A stretch of 64,000 nucleotides of DNA, from NCBI RefSeq assembly GCF_964340395.1, contig NC_135565.1, forward strand, positions 8,438,742-8,502,741, read 5' to 3'. The notes beneath the pieces were generated by a model, which saw only the letters and a list, made by a program, of their open reading frames with translations, was not told where the DNA came from and ran no database searches. The DNA comes from Glandiceps talaboti (taxonomy: Eukaryota > Hemichordata > Enteropneusta > Spengelidae). Positions 33,550-44,075 of the stretch are shown here, piece by piece. Position numbers and translations under genes: made by a program. Positions within the stretch are counted from its first letter, which is position 1, and every line of letters starts with the position of its first letter.

Positions 33550-34661
33550 CTACACCTTTGACATTGCTTCTTTGTACGAATGTAAACTTCCAGGGCATTG
33601 TTTAATTTTGATTTGGGTGGCATGGAAAATATATGCAGGGTAGAGATATTGCTTTATTTCTCGATTGGTAAGTCCCCATATGTAGTCATTTACATCTATT
33701 GGAAATTGTGGTGATCCAGCTTTAAGTTGTGGCTCCATGTCTTTACTAGCTATTATGTACAGTTCGTTCAAATGATGGTATATTAGCCGCCCCATTTCAT
33801 GTTCCATTAGGATACCACTGTCCAAACCAAGTTTGTCTTTTAACTACATTTGTAGTTGTTCAAGCACGGTTGGTGTGTTTTCGAAGCCACACCATTGAGT
33901 ACGTCGCCGATTTCTGGTCCTTCTCCAAAATCACGAGGATCTGCTATGATGACTCTGGCATCCGATTTGTTGAAGGACAAAGGCTGGACCAAATTTCCCT
34001 TTGAATCTATCAGGATATCAAAATGATCACTCTTAAAGCCTCTCCTATGAAGACTTTCCACATGATGTTGTAGGCTGGCATTTCTTCTGTCGTTTCCATC
34101 ATGTCTTGGGATTTCTGATGACAAACGAGATGACCTTACTATTCGTAGTGTCATTATTTTTTCAACAATTCTAGTAATGGCATGGTCTATGTAAATCAAA
34201 TTGAGTTTTCCTTAATCCTGAAAGAAGTCTGCTCGAAGGACATACGTCAGCTTTGAACTGTGCGTCTTAATTCATGAATATGTTAAAGCTATCGTCTGTT
34301 AGTGGTCCAAGTCCTTTACTTGCCACTATATTATCTATGAATGTAGAGTCACTACACATGAATACTTTATGCCCTTTAGATTGTAGCAAGGCAACGAGAT
34401 ATACAAGGAATCCAGATTTGCAGAAACCAATGCCAATATTGCATTCAAGGTTATGTGTGCTGTCTTTTCCATAAAAGACTGCCACTGGCCAATATTCATC
34501 AGTACTGTGGAACTTGTGTTCATGTAAATTGTTTTCATTGTTGATACAATTAATACTAATGACCATTGATGTCTTCGCCCATAGTGACGAGCATCACCGT
34601 GCAACTGCCACAGTTCTTTTTTCGGAATATCACCGATTTGTTTTATGTAGAAAAGACACAC
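33550..34661 (-). pseudogene. Broken minus-strand ORF of unknown family inside zinc-finger debris
   Basis: Four minus-strand segments follow one another with frame changes. 34661-34540 contains HGDARHYGRRHQWS; after a one-base shift, 34566-34267 contains WPVAVFYGKDSTHNLECNIG and KVFMCSDSTFIDNI; 34199-33840 contains DARVIIADPRDFGEGPEIGD; after a shift and a TAG, 33825-33550 contains DSGILMEHEMGRLIYHH. Composition looks like a real globular protein, so this is probably a decayed gene or mobile-element ORF. I do not recognise the family. Confidence 0.5.
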
Positions 34662-34719
34662 ATATGAGATAGATTAGCATGGTGTTTTTAATAGCACATG
34701 TACTCAGCATGTTTCCCAT

Positions 34720-34890
34720 AGAAAAGCCAAACAATGCACCGTATGTAGGAGTGCTTTCAATTAGAAATTTGTTTCATAGTGTTTGATGATCTGTGTGATG
34801 GTGCTTTCAATTATGAATTGATATTTTACTAATTGTTTGCCATAGAGAAGCCATACAACTGTAAAGTGTGTGCCGTTTTCAATACGAGTC
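34720..34890 (+). pseudogene. Further decayed C2H2 zinc-finger units
   Basis: Near 34721 a GAAAAGCC linker is followed, after a frame slip, by QCTVCRSAFN. Near 34790 CDGAFNYEL can be read. At 34846 EKPYNCKVCAVFNTSL can be read. These show that the zinc-finger debris continues right of the minus-strand ORF. Confidence 0.6.
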
Positions 34891-34960
34891 TAATATTATA
34901 ACAATTGTACTGTAGGAGTACAAACGTTAGTAGTATTATAGTCCCTAACAGAATGTAAAA

Positions 34961-35290
34961 TCACAAACATTTCGAGCGAAAATTATTTATCACAAGTAGA
35001 GACGACATAATCGAGGAGAAACTATCCAATGAAAACCTCCATATTGTAAAAGTGACACTGAAAAGCTCAATGACTGGTGCATCCCGTCTTCCCAAACGTA
35101 GCAATACTATATTTGACGGCCAAATGATTTTATTGTCTTCTAAGAAGCTTAGAATAGGCTTCATCAGCAAACTCTGAGGCAAGTGATGGTTTCGATTGTC
35201 AGATTTTATGAAGATGTCGCAGCTATAAATACATGTACAACTCTTGAACATGGTGCAATCTCTTTTTGGACACTGGTTTTGAAAGACCAT
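34961..35290 (-). pseudogene. Minus-strand ORF, copy 1 of a tandem pair
   Basis: Open for 109 codons: includes YSCDIFIKSDNRNHHLPQSL and KIIWPSNIVLLRLGRRDA. The segment recurs at 35765-35955 in decayed form. Family unknown; it may belong with the broken ORF at 33550-34661, which has the same strand. Confidence 0.4.
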
Positions 35291-35764
35291 TGCCTAGAGT
35301 GGTGACATAATTTACACCGTTATCATGTGTAACAACTTTAATCTCCTTGCCCTTTTTTTAAGTTTGCCATTTACTTAACCAAATTGATGAATATGGCGTC
35401 GAATTAAGAAAGATTTTCATTTTCCTTCTTTCAACTAGTGAGCAAAGTATGCAGCATATGACTTCAGTCTACACCAACTTACATTGGTAAACTCTTCTGT
35501 CTGCCTTCTGCCTTAAGTAAGGTACTTAGAATTCATGCAACCACATCCAACAATAGTGGGAGCCAAATACATCGAGAATCGAATCATTATAATGTCTTGA
35601 TACTGCAGGAATGCAGAATCTGATATTATTACAGTATCAAAAAATTAAATCACAAATAATGTTTTAAAGAAAAATATTTTTAATTAGGTGGCTATGGAGG
35701 TAAAGATAATTTAGTCAAATTACCCAATTGAAACATGTATGGTGTAACAGTGAACTGAAACATT

Positions 35765-35955
35765 GAATGGCTGGGCCACATTTTCTTCCCAAATGTAACT
35801 CTTACAATAATTAGAAGCCAATGATTTTATTGTCATCACAGAAGTGTAGTATAGTCTTCATCAACAAACCAAGAGTCCAGTGATGAAAGTGGTTGTCAGA
35901 GTCTGTGAAGATGTTGCAGCTATAGATACAACTCTTGTAATAAAGTATGCAATTG
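35765..35955 (-). pseudogene. Minus-strand ORF fragment, copy 2
   Basis: Reads CIYSCNIFTDSDNHFHH and LLMKTILHFCDDNKII before stops, clearly homologous to copy 1, about 685 bp away. The protein sequence is kept better than the surrounding DNA. Confidence 0.5.
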
Positions 35956-38900
35956 AAATACTAGTACTTTGTTGGTCGTATGATACCTACTTTAATTAAT
36001 CAATTTATTACATAACAAATTAGTTGTCCAACACCAAATTTAAACGACATAAGACACCGTATTATCAACCCAGTTAAATAGTTGACGTAAGTTAATAGAG
36101 ACATTAGTTTATGTACGTGTTTAGCTAACATATACATGCACCCCCTCTTTACATACAAATGGTCTTTCAAAATCAGTGCAGAAATAAAATCTTATACCAT
36201 AACCATATACATGAATAGTCTAGTTCCTATATGATGCGTTACAATTACTACTATCATATCCACTCGCATTTAGGGGGAATGTCCTTAACCTATTCTAGCC
36301 TAGAAGTCTTTGCTACCCTCTCGGCGATGGGTAAACGACATGTCAATAGTAACCCATCATGAATTGACAGTCAGTTGCAATTTGTTAGTTCCTTTGGACA
36401 ATTGCTCATTGAATATTCAATTAGCATAGCTGTTTTGCCTTGTTGACCTTTCTGGGACCGATAACCTAAAGCCATAACGTCAACACATTTACCTGAACAC
36501 AGACGATGGCAGCACACATTTCTGTTCTAGAATAAGGACTTTCCCTTTACATGAGTGGAGATGATTCTAGTATTGTTATATTGACTCTAATTTTGTAATT
36601 GGTATCCAGTGAATCTGGTGAATAGACTGACCTCATAAAATAAAATTGAGAAATATGTATATTTCACCATTATTTACCTCAAAGGTTTAACAATTCGATC
36701 CTGAAAAAAAATTGTTTTCTTATTTGTTACCACAGAAACCATACATGATATTAATGGTAGTATCATTTAATTTGTGCCTTGTAAGAGGAGCCAAATTAAA
36801 GGAGTAACATGAAATTAATATACAACCTAGCCTAACTGTAGTAAACTCTATTAAGCCCTGGTCTCTCTTTCCCAACTTGGTATCTGGCAACAATTCTTTT
36901 TCCTTCCAATATATTATTCATCTTAGGAGTACATGTACTCACATCACATAGCTCTTGAAATTCGATGACATCATGTAAATCAATATTGTTTGTTAAATTT
37001 GCCTTCAAATATGAGTGGTATCCAGCCCTTTCGTACTACTCGCGAGTAGAATTCCATGATTCAATTCAAGCTGAGAGATCAGGTTTCACTGGCACTAGTG
37101 TCTGGTCAAAGGTGACAACAATTGCAATCTTCCCTTCTATCTTACTCTTTCCGTCCAGTGAAGTATGCAACATGCAACATCAATCCACACCAATGTACAT
37201 GTACACAAAACAACTCTTTTTCAGAAGGCACACAACGATATTTACAGGGAACCCATCTCTTTTTTTTATGTTGGAGGTGTAGACTGTTTGAAAATGGTAG
37301 TTGTACTCAAATCCAGATGTTATACTCAAATTAAGAATGATGTAGCAATCATGTGTAAAGGAAAACAAACACGAAATAAGATATGCAAATAACACAAATG
37401 TTTGTGCTGAAAAATAGAAAGGTGTATGATTATAAAGTAAACTATACGTTATTGTGAATATGATTTTACACTGAGGTTCTATATATAAATAATATCATGA
37501 ATCATACAGTTCTGGCCCAAATATTTCAAAGAGACTGAGCTCCTCTTCATCGGTGGGTCTCCAGTTCTGTCAAACAGATCAAGTTCTGTTCCACTTTAAA
37601 TACTGACGACAGTGGTTATTGTCATGCAAAATAGTGTTCTCGTCTATTGTTTTCTCAATGTGTCAAACTCCTCAAAATAAGGAGTCTCCATGAATACGTC
37701 AGCCTTGCACGCCATTGTTGACTTTACTTTCACTTACGAGTTTCCCCTTATTTTTTTTTTAAACTCAACTGTCAAACTTCGTTCGAAATCAGAACAAACA
37801 TCTAAATTATACTTGTTCTATTTTCTGCCTTTTCCCCAGAAGAGCTCTGTTCCATTCCCGGAGTAGCCACCATTTTCTGTTATGGTAGAAATAACCTAAT
37901 TAGTGAAATAAATGAAGTTAAACATATAGTTGAACGAAAGGAAGTTACTTTAAAAACAATTCAATTAACAAAATATACACATGAGAAATACACATAAAAA
38001 ATTCGAATAAATACCAATTTCTCATCCATATTGTCACATTAACAAAATGTTATAAGCTGGTACCTGTTCTGTGAAACTGAGTAGTCTTGCATAATCTTTC
38101 AGAGGACATCCTTGGGATGTATTTCTAGGACATTCTCAGAATTCACAGCTACATTAACTTTGTCCACCTTAATTCAGCATAATGGCAATTCAGATAAGTC
38201 AGAGGACTGGTGGTAGGTAAAACTGCGGTGATAGTTGTTATGATCTCTAAAGTTGCCATACATAACCATTGTTATAATCTAGTAAAAGAATAGTATTTTC
38301 AATTGGAGCCTAGTATGTTCTTATTTACCCAGCAATTTGACTGAGCAAGTCAATGGATGCAACTGAAGAATTTCATACATGCATTTGATCAGCATATTTA
38401 TAGATTCAATGAAATATCTTACAACTCACAATATTTACAATAATTGCACACAAATATTGGTGTTAATAAAATCCATTTAGTCACTAAATTTCAAACATTT
38501 TCACTAAATTATAAATAATTTTCAAAACCATAATACAATTCATACAGATCAATATAATATTGACGTTAATTACATGCTATTTACATGTAGATTATTACTA
38601 AATAAAATGTATAAACAACCCCCCCCCCAAAAAAAAAAATGAAAAAAATGGCCATACGGTGCAATACATGGACATTCAAAAGTAAACACCTAGTTGTATA
38701 AATGTTGCATACAGAACTTATCGTAAATATCGCAACATAATGACAAACACTATTAAATATCTAGCACCACATACTTACACGTTAGAATATGAATGTATGT
38801 CTTACAAATAATTTAAGTTGTTATTTAATAATCTTAACCATAGATGTAATATTATTAAACCAAGTGATATTAACATTCAATGATGAGCAGTAAATTGCAA

Positions 38901-39080
38901 TGAGTGACTGTCCAAAGGCTTACTATTAACCTCTTTATTTCCCTAGTATATAATTACAGCAAACCATATTGTACACATCACGTGTTGTAAATCAATATGA
39001 ATTCAGAGATGGGATATATTGAATTAATCAACAGCTAATTGAATGATTAACGAATTGATATTACTATTCTGACAATTACG
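35956..39080. other. AT-rich non-coding region
   Basis: About 3.1 kb in which no exon, RNA gene or repeated element was recognised. Short ORFs, for example 36965-37282, have no domain or splice support. Confidence 0.5.
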
Positions 39081-39086
39081 TTTATT
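39081..39086 (-). terminator. Polyadenylation signal AATAAA (minus strand)
   Basis: TTTATT on the plus strand, about 155 bp beyond the stop of the minus-strand exon at 39239. Confidence 0.5.
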
Positions 39087-39238
39087 TAATTTATCATGGC
39101 TTAATTTCTCGCCATTTTGTAACGAGTATTTTCACATGTGTGCTTAGACTGGCAATTATTGTATGAATACTGGTACATGCAATTAATTATAGGAGTTTTG
39201 TCTTTGGATATGGGTTATTATTGCAATGCGTTGTGTTT

Positions 39239-39860
39239 TCAATTACTGGTATTTTGGTTGTCTGTTGACTTTTCAGATGATTTCCCAGGTTTTGTGTCCT
39301 CTGTTATTTCTCCTTGTATTTGTTCACCAGTTTTACTGCCCAGTGTCGATATTTTGGTTGTGGTGTCTTTATAGTCTGTGTCCGCTGATGACAATACTGT
39401 AACGTTTGTAGGCGGAATGTTCTCAGCTGTCATTTCCTGTGATATTTCCTCCAAATTGATGTTCTTTGTTGAAATTTCAGATGATTCTCGATCACCTTCA
39501 TTATTTCCTTTCGGCTCGCCAGGTACAACGTCAAAAATTGCATTTTTGTTCGCTGACATTTCAGGACTTTCATTAATTTGTGACATTTCGCCATCATCAT
39601 GGTGTTCGGCTACAGGTGTACTGTTGTTTGTGTTTGTCTTTGTGCTGTCAATTTGTGATGGAAATTTTGATGTAGATGCAATTGGCGTTGCAGGTTCTTT
39701 ATCACTGGTGTTATTTGCTTCCGATGACATATTAGAATCTCCATCCCTGGGTTTACTTTCAGTTTTATTTCCTGCTGATTTAGGATGTTTCGGCTGCACT
39801 CGTTTTTCGACTGGTCCACGCATCTTATCTGTCAAGAGGAAGGCACCCGAGCAACATCCC
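39239..39860 (-). CDS. Terminal exon of unidentified gene: acidic Ser/Thr/Asn-rich tail
   Basis: Acceptor attccag (minus strand) just above 39860, stop at 39239-39241. Low-complexity polar tail with motifs such as DKEPATPIASTSK and NTNNSTPVAEHHDDGEM. An ORF reading upstream through the TA repeat at 39899-39931 is intronic. Confidence 0.65.
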
Positions 39861-39894
39861 TGGAATAGAAGGTGAATTTCTGAATATTCATATG

Positions 39895-39934
<40 letters not shown>

Positions 39935-40602
39935 TTTAATATACCTCAAATTATTAAAGCATTCTACTGTCACTAATCACTTCGTAGTCGTTCGTCACAT
40001 GTTATTGTGTAATGCACCTTATGATACCGATTCGAAAAAGTTGCTCGTATCGTTTGAAAAAAAATCATTATGAATAGCCTTACAGGTCCTTTTGATGAAT
40101 ATATTGTAGGTTCCCAGTACAATGATTCAATGCAGAAGATGATACAAATGTGTTTGTGGAAATTCTGAAGTTCATGATAGTGCTGTGATCACCCCTTTTT
40201 GAATCCTAATGACAGTTATCAATGTTATTACTTGCTTATTAGAAAAGTTTCCAATTGTATTGGTATCATCACCTTATTTACGGTGTTCTAATCGCAAACA
40301 CAATAAGATATGTTTAACACTTTAAGTTATCAGACACATGATGAAACCTACTTTAACATTGTCAGTCAAGATATGGTCGCCATCTATATCACCATGGAAA
40401 CATTTGAAGCCATGAATAGTTTCAACAGCAACTAATAGATCTTGTTTCACATTATGGTCATCTTCTGTTGTCAATGACTGCCAGTCTATCACATTTAACC
40501 TGATGAGTGACATTTCAGAGATATCCTTAAATATTGGAGACCAGCAGATTCGTGATTTCCGCAACATGCTGATTTGCTGACATTTAAATATCTCCGGTAA
40601 AT
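39239..40602 (-). CDS. Last two exons of an unidentified minus-strand gene
   Basis: Two exons join in frame. The upstream one (40602-40352) reads MLRKSRICWSPIFKDI and FHGDIDGDHILTDNVK; the last one (39860-39239) reads GCCSGAFLLTDKMRGP, then about 180 residues rich in Ser, Thr, Asn, Glu and Pro that look disordered, ending QNTSN and TGA. Upstream exons must exist, because the first exon starts with two bases of a split codon, but none was recognised up to 42.9 kb. No domain identified. The gene sits tail-to-tail with nothing obvious on the plus strand. Confidence 0.6.
39899..39931. repeat. (TA)n microsatellite
   Basis: TA run in the last intron of the unidentified minus-strand gene. Confidence 0.95.
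40352..40602 (-). CDS. Penultimate exon of unidentified gene
   Basis: Acceptor tttgtag, donor gtaggt (minus strand); 251 bp, phase 1 in and phase 0 out. Reads LPEIFKCQQISMLRKS, SLIRLNVIDWQSL and LLVAVETIHGFKCFHG. Fold unknown. Confidence 0.65.
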
Positions 40603-40704
40603 CTACAAAGAATTATAATTTAAACACGAATATTATAATACACATGTATGCAATGTTGGTTTGCTTCTAATAGGAGAACGAATACTGTATCATTCATGAG
40701 TAAT

Positions 40705-41870
40705 TAGAGAGGTTTAGTTACATGTTAGAAAACGTACGTGTACGGAGCATTATCGTCCCTGCGTACATGTAATGACGTGTATAGGGTTGATATAGCTACG
40801 CATTCAGAACCCAAACTAACTGTCTTCAGACGCGGATTATATTAAAACCTTCTGAAATTTTTTTTTTCAATTTGAATACTAATTGTGTGCGCATACATAA
40901 CCTATAACATGCGATATAATAATCAGCATGTACAGTACATATTCTCTTTTCTATACAAATGAAATAGAACTCACTGAGGATTCGAACACATATTTAATTG
41001 ATATAATCTGACGTCTGTACTAACCCGGAAGCGCTCCTAGTGGTTAACTAAGCATCTAATTTTGAACATTCCATTGACAAATTAGCATAATATTTACATA
41101 ATCATGGTGGACGACCTAACAACTTGGACGCGCAATCATGCATGTGAAGTGAATTTTTAAATTTCCACGGAGAATCCTAACCTGATCCATGAACTGAACT
41201 GAGCGTGCTTTACCGAGAGTATAAACCGTATATTTATTTGTGAGATAAATCCATGCTATAAATGTGCGTTGGTCGTCCATATGGGCTGCATCACAATATG
41301 TGAGTCTCTTGCAAGCAAATATGCTACATTTGTTATGTTATGCAAATACATGATGGCGCTCATGAATAATTCATAGGAATGAAAGATGGGTGAGAACAGT
41401 CGTTTTGTCTTCAATGGACGTCCAATGCACACAATGTTTTCATTCTATTAATTTATACAGCAAAAATAGTATTAAAGATAAATTACAAAGAAGTCAAGAC
41501 GACTGTTGACAGTCTAAACACAAACATGAAAGAGATTGTTATATGTGCAAGCGTGCGTTGACGTCTTCTGTCCAGAAGGCCAAACACATCAGTGACTTTG
41601 TATCCTAAACATGTTGGTATTTGTCGGTATGTTTGCCATTTTTCTCGCAACTACGCAAATGAAGAACGTAACCATAAGTTTACCAGTAGTGCTGCCGAAC
41701 TTTGATTTAAAAAATACGGCATTTAATAGAAGCAAAATGGCCAAACTTAACGTATATTTACAGCTACATATAGACCGCCATTTTGACGTAGCATCTGATA
41801 CAGAATGCCTTGGTTGAATTGTTTCGAATCACGTGACTATGACGTACGCGTATAGAATACACGTAAATAC
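40705..41870. repeat. Dispersed repeat family A, copy 1 (interrupted)
   Basis: The left part (about 40705-40810, AGAGGTTTAG...GTAATGACG) and right part (about 41500-41870: CTTCTGTCCAG, GGCCAAACACAT, GACATTTAATAGAAG-like, TTTTGACGTAGCA, CGAATCACGTGACTATGA) match 52005-52410. About 700 bp of other DNA separates the two parts here. Confidence 0.75.
40825..40925. repeat. Dispersed repeat with TTCAGACGCGGATTAT start, copy 2
   Basis: Matches 10385-10495 at both ends (TTCAGACGCGGATTAT and AACCTATAACATGC), with a diverged middle. Confidence 0.6.
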
Positions 41871-42249
41871 ACGCATCTAAACCTCTCCAATCAGTAAAAC
41901 TAATCATGTGCAATAACTGTTATGGTGATGATACTCAATATGATAGTTTTTTTTATATAACACTCTGCAACACAACTCAAAGTGCTTTATAATGTTACCA
42001 CTGGCAGGACCGATTGCTGTTGAATGAAACGTGTTATACTTAATCAACTCCCTGGCTAGCATATAATCCATTACACCGCATATAATTAAAAAATTGCTTT
42101 GCTGCCTATACTACCAAATCTCTACGTATACAGCTAGGTTTATTGAATGAATGAATGAATGAATGAATGAATGGTTAAAAACCTTTAGCCGTTCAGAAAA
42201 AAACAGCACTGTAACCTGTAGATTTCGAATCTAAGCCGTTCACTCTAAC

Positions 42250-42500
42250 CATCATTACTATACGAAAAGTCATATCTGACCATGTTGTTCCATCGGTAAA
42301 TCTTGAGCAGAGGATGTGTAAATGAGGTGAGTATTTGACTTAATTTACCCCCGGTGATCTCTCCCCTGGGGGCTGTAGACAACCAAAAATTGTACTACGT
42401 CTCATACTACCCCTGGACAGAGATGGTGGTTAGGTGTGAAAGAGGTAGGACAAAGGTTCAGTAAAGGTGAGTAAATTGGACTTTTCGTTTAGTGATGATT
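42250..42500. mobile_element. MITE family B, copy 1 (about 245 bp)
   Basis: Inverted ends: ACTATACGAAAAGTC on the left and, reversed, CACTAAACGAAAAGTC on the right. The body matches 50423-50660, including GCAGAGGATGTGTAAATG and CTCCCCTGGGGG. No coding capacity. Confidence 0.8.
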
Positions 42501-42961
42501 CCACAACAGTGCAGTGATATATAAAAAAACAACATTTTTTAAACTTTCCACACTGCCATAGTCTATGGGTGTATAGATCATTAGCACTGTAAACAACAAC
42601 GAAAAAGTAAAAAACAAGGTCTACGTTGCCTGATAATAACTTGCAGGAGCATGTTTTAAAAAATGAATGTATTGATCATTCTAATATTTCATTTTAAACA
42701 CAATGAAACTGTATTTTATACATAAAGAAATACACATAGAATCACGGCGCGCGAGTGTATAAAATGTTTAAAAAACGAGTACATTACTCTGGTCATGAAA
42801 GACTATAAAAACTTCATTAACTCTGTACACTGTATAGGAAACTATTTCAGACAATATTGAAGTGGTTCTGTTCTCTTCTAATATTTTCGCAATAAGCTTT
42901 CAGGTAAAGCTCATTCTTTTGTACTCCTGAAATAGTTTTTCGTTGTTTAAGAGAGAAAATG

Positions 42962-44075
42962 TTATCTAAACATTATGAAATTTCGTCTCAACACTTTATG
43001 TACATTGTAAGTAACTGCTACTTCCTGGTGAGGCTCACCTTTCTTGTCCTTGTCAGGTTCAGGTATGTGTAAAAGAAATCTCCAGACCACGGTAACATCA
43101 ATGAACTTGAATTCACTCGTCCAGAAGTAATAGATACATGGGTTGGTAACAGAGTTCAATGGTAGGATAATAACCGCAATCACTGGATAGACAACACTGT
43201 TTAACTCAACTCCAGTCACACCAACAAAACTGATTATGACAATTGGTATCCAGAAAACCACGTTTGTGATAATAATGACCATAACTCTAAATAGAATTGT
43301 ATAGTCTTCGCGAGATTTACGGCTTGTCTGAAGGGCACCACGAGTTTTATTTGTGGCTCTTATAATAACAATGTAACATACAGTTGTCAAAAGTATGAAA
43401 AGCAGATTCAAAATCGTGAACATTGTAATCGAATATTCCCAACCTGGCGGTCTATCATGGCGAAAGTGTAACGGTAAACAGACTTTGTTTTTACCATAAA
43501 AGGAGTCGCCAAAATATGATATACCTGTAACAGGTAGTATGATGATAAACATCAAGAGAAGGATCCAAATTGAAAGAATGAGAGATACAAACTTTCGGCT
43601 TACGCGAATAAGCTTCATTGGATTTGAAATGACTATTGAGCGTATCATAGTCATAAGAGCCACAATGAACAAGGACATTTGACTGGAAAATGACACCAGG
43701 ATGCCAATAGTAGTACAGAAAGGACTTGCCCGCCATTGCTGATCATGTGCAATGTAATCATTAATAAAGTACAGGTCAACACTCGCCAACGTTATCACAT
43801 ATACACCCATCAACAAATCAGCTATTGATAAAATAAGAATCAAGAACACATCACATGACTTCAGAGCTTTTCTGTTCTGTTTCTGCAATCTCCAAATAAT
43901 ACATGATAGGTTTAAACAAAATGACACCAGACCTATTATCCATCCTATAACACGTATTGCTGTATTTGATAGAATGTCATCACATGATGACAATACGTCA
44001 GCTTTAGGCAGACAAGTGTGTTTACTATCTTCTTGTATCCCAGCGATACAACAAAACGAATAATGATCCGAGTAC
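42962..44075 (-). CDS. GPCR last exon: seven-transmembrane domain and C-terminus
   Basis: Acceptor ccacag just above 44075; an ATG upstream of it is intronic. Reads [12 protein letters not shown] and [20 protein letters not shown] (LGR hinge and TM1), [14 protein letters not shown] (TM2), [18 protein letters not shown] (TM3), KVCLPLHF and GWEYS (extracellular loop 2), [15 protein letters not shown] (TM6) and [14 protein letters not shown] (TM7, N-P-x-x-Y-like). At the DRY position the sequence is MIRS: the Arg is kept, but Asp/Glu and Tyr are lost. The tail ends [12 protein letters not shown] then stop at 42962. Confidence 0.96.

Larger units (their letters stand above)
40603..42250. other. 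Intergenic or intronic region with dispersed repeats
   Basis: No exon recognised. Mostly occupied by two dispersed repeats described separately and a TGAA run at 42144-42173. Confidence 0.5.
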
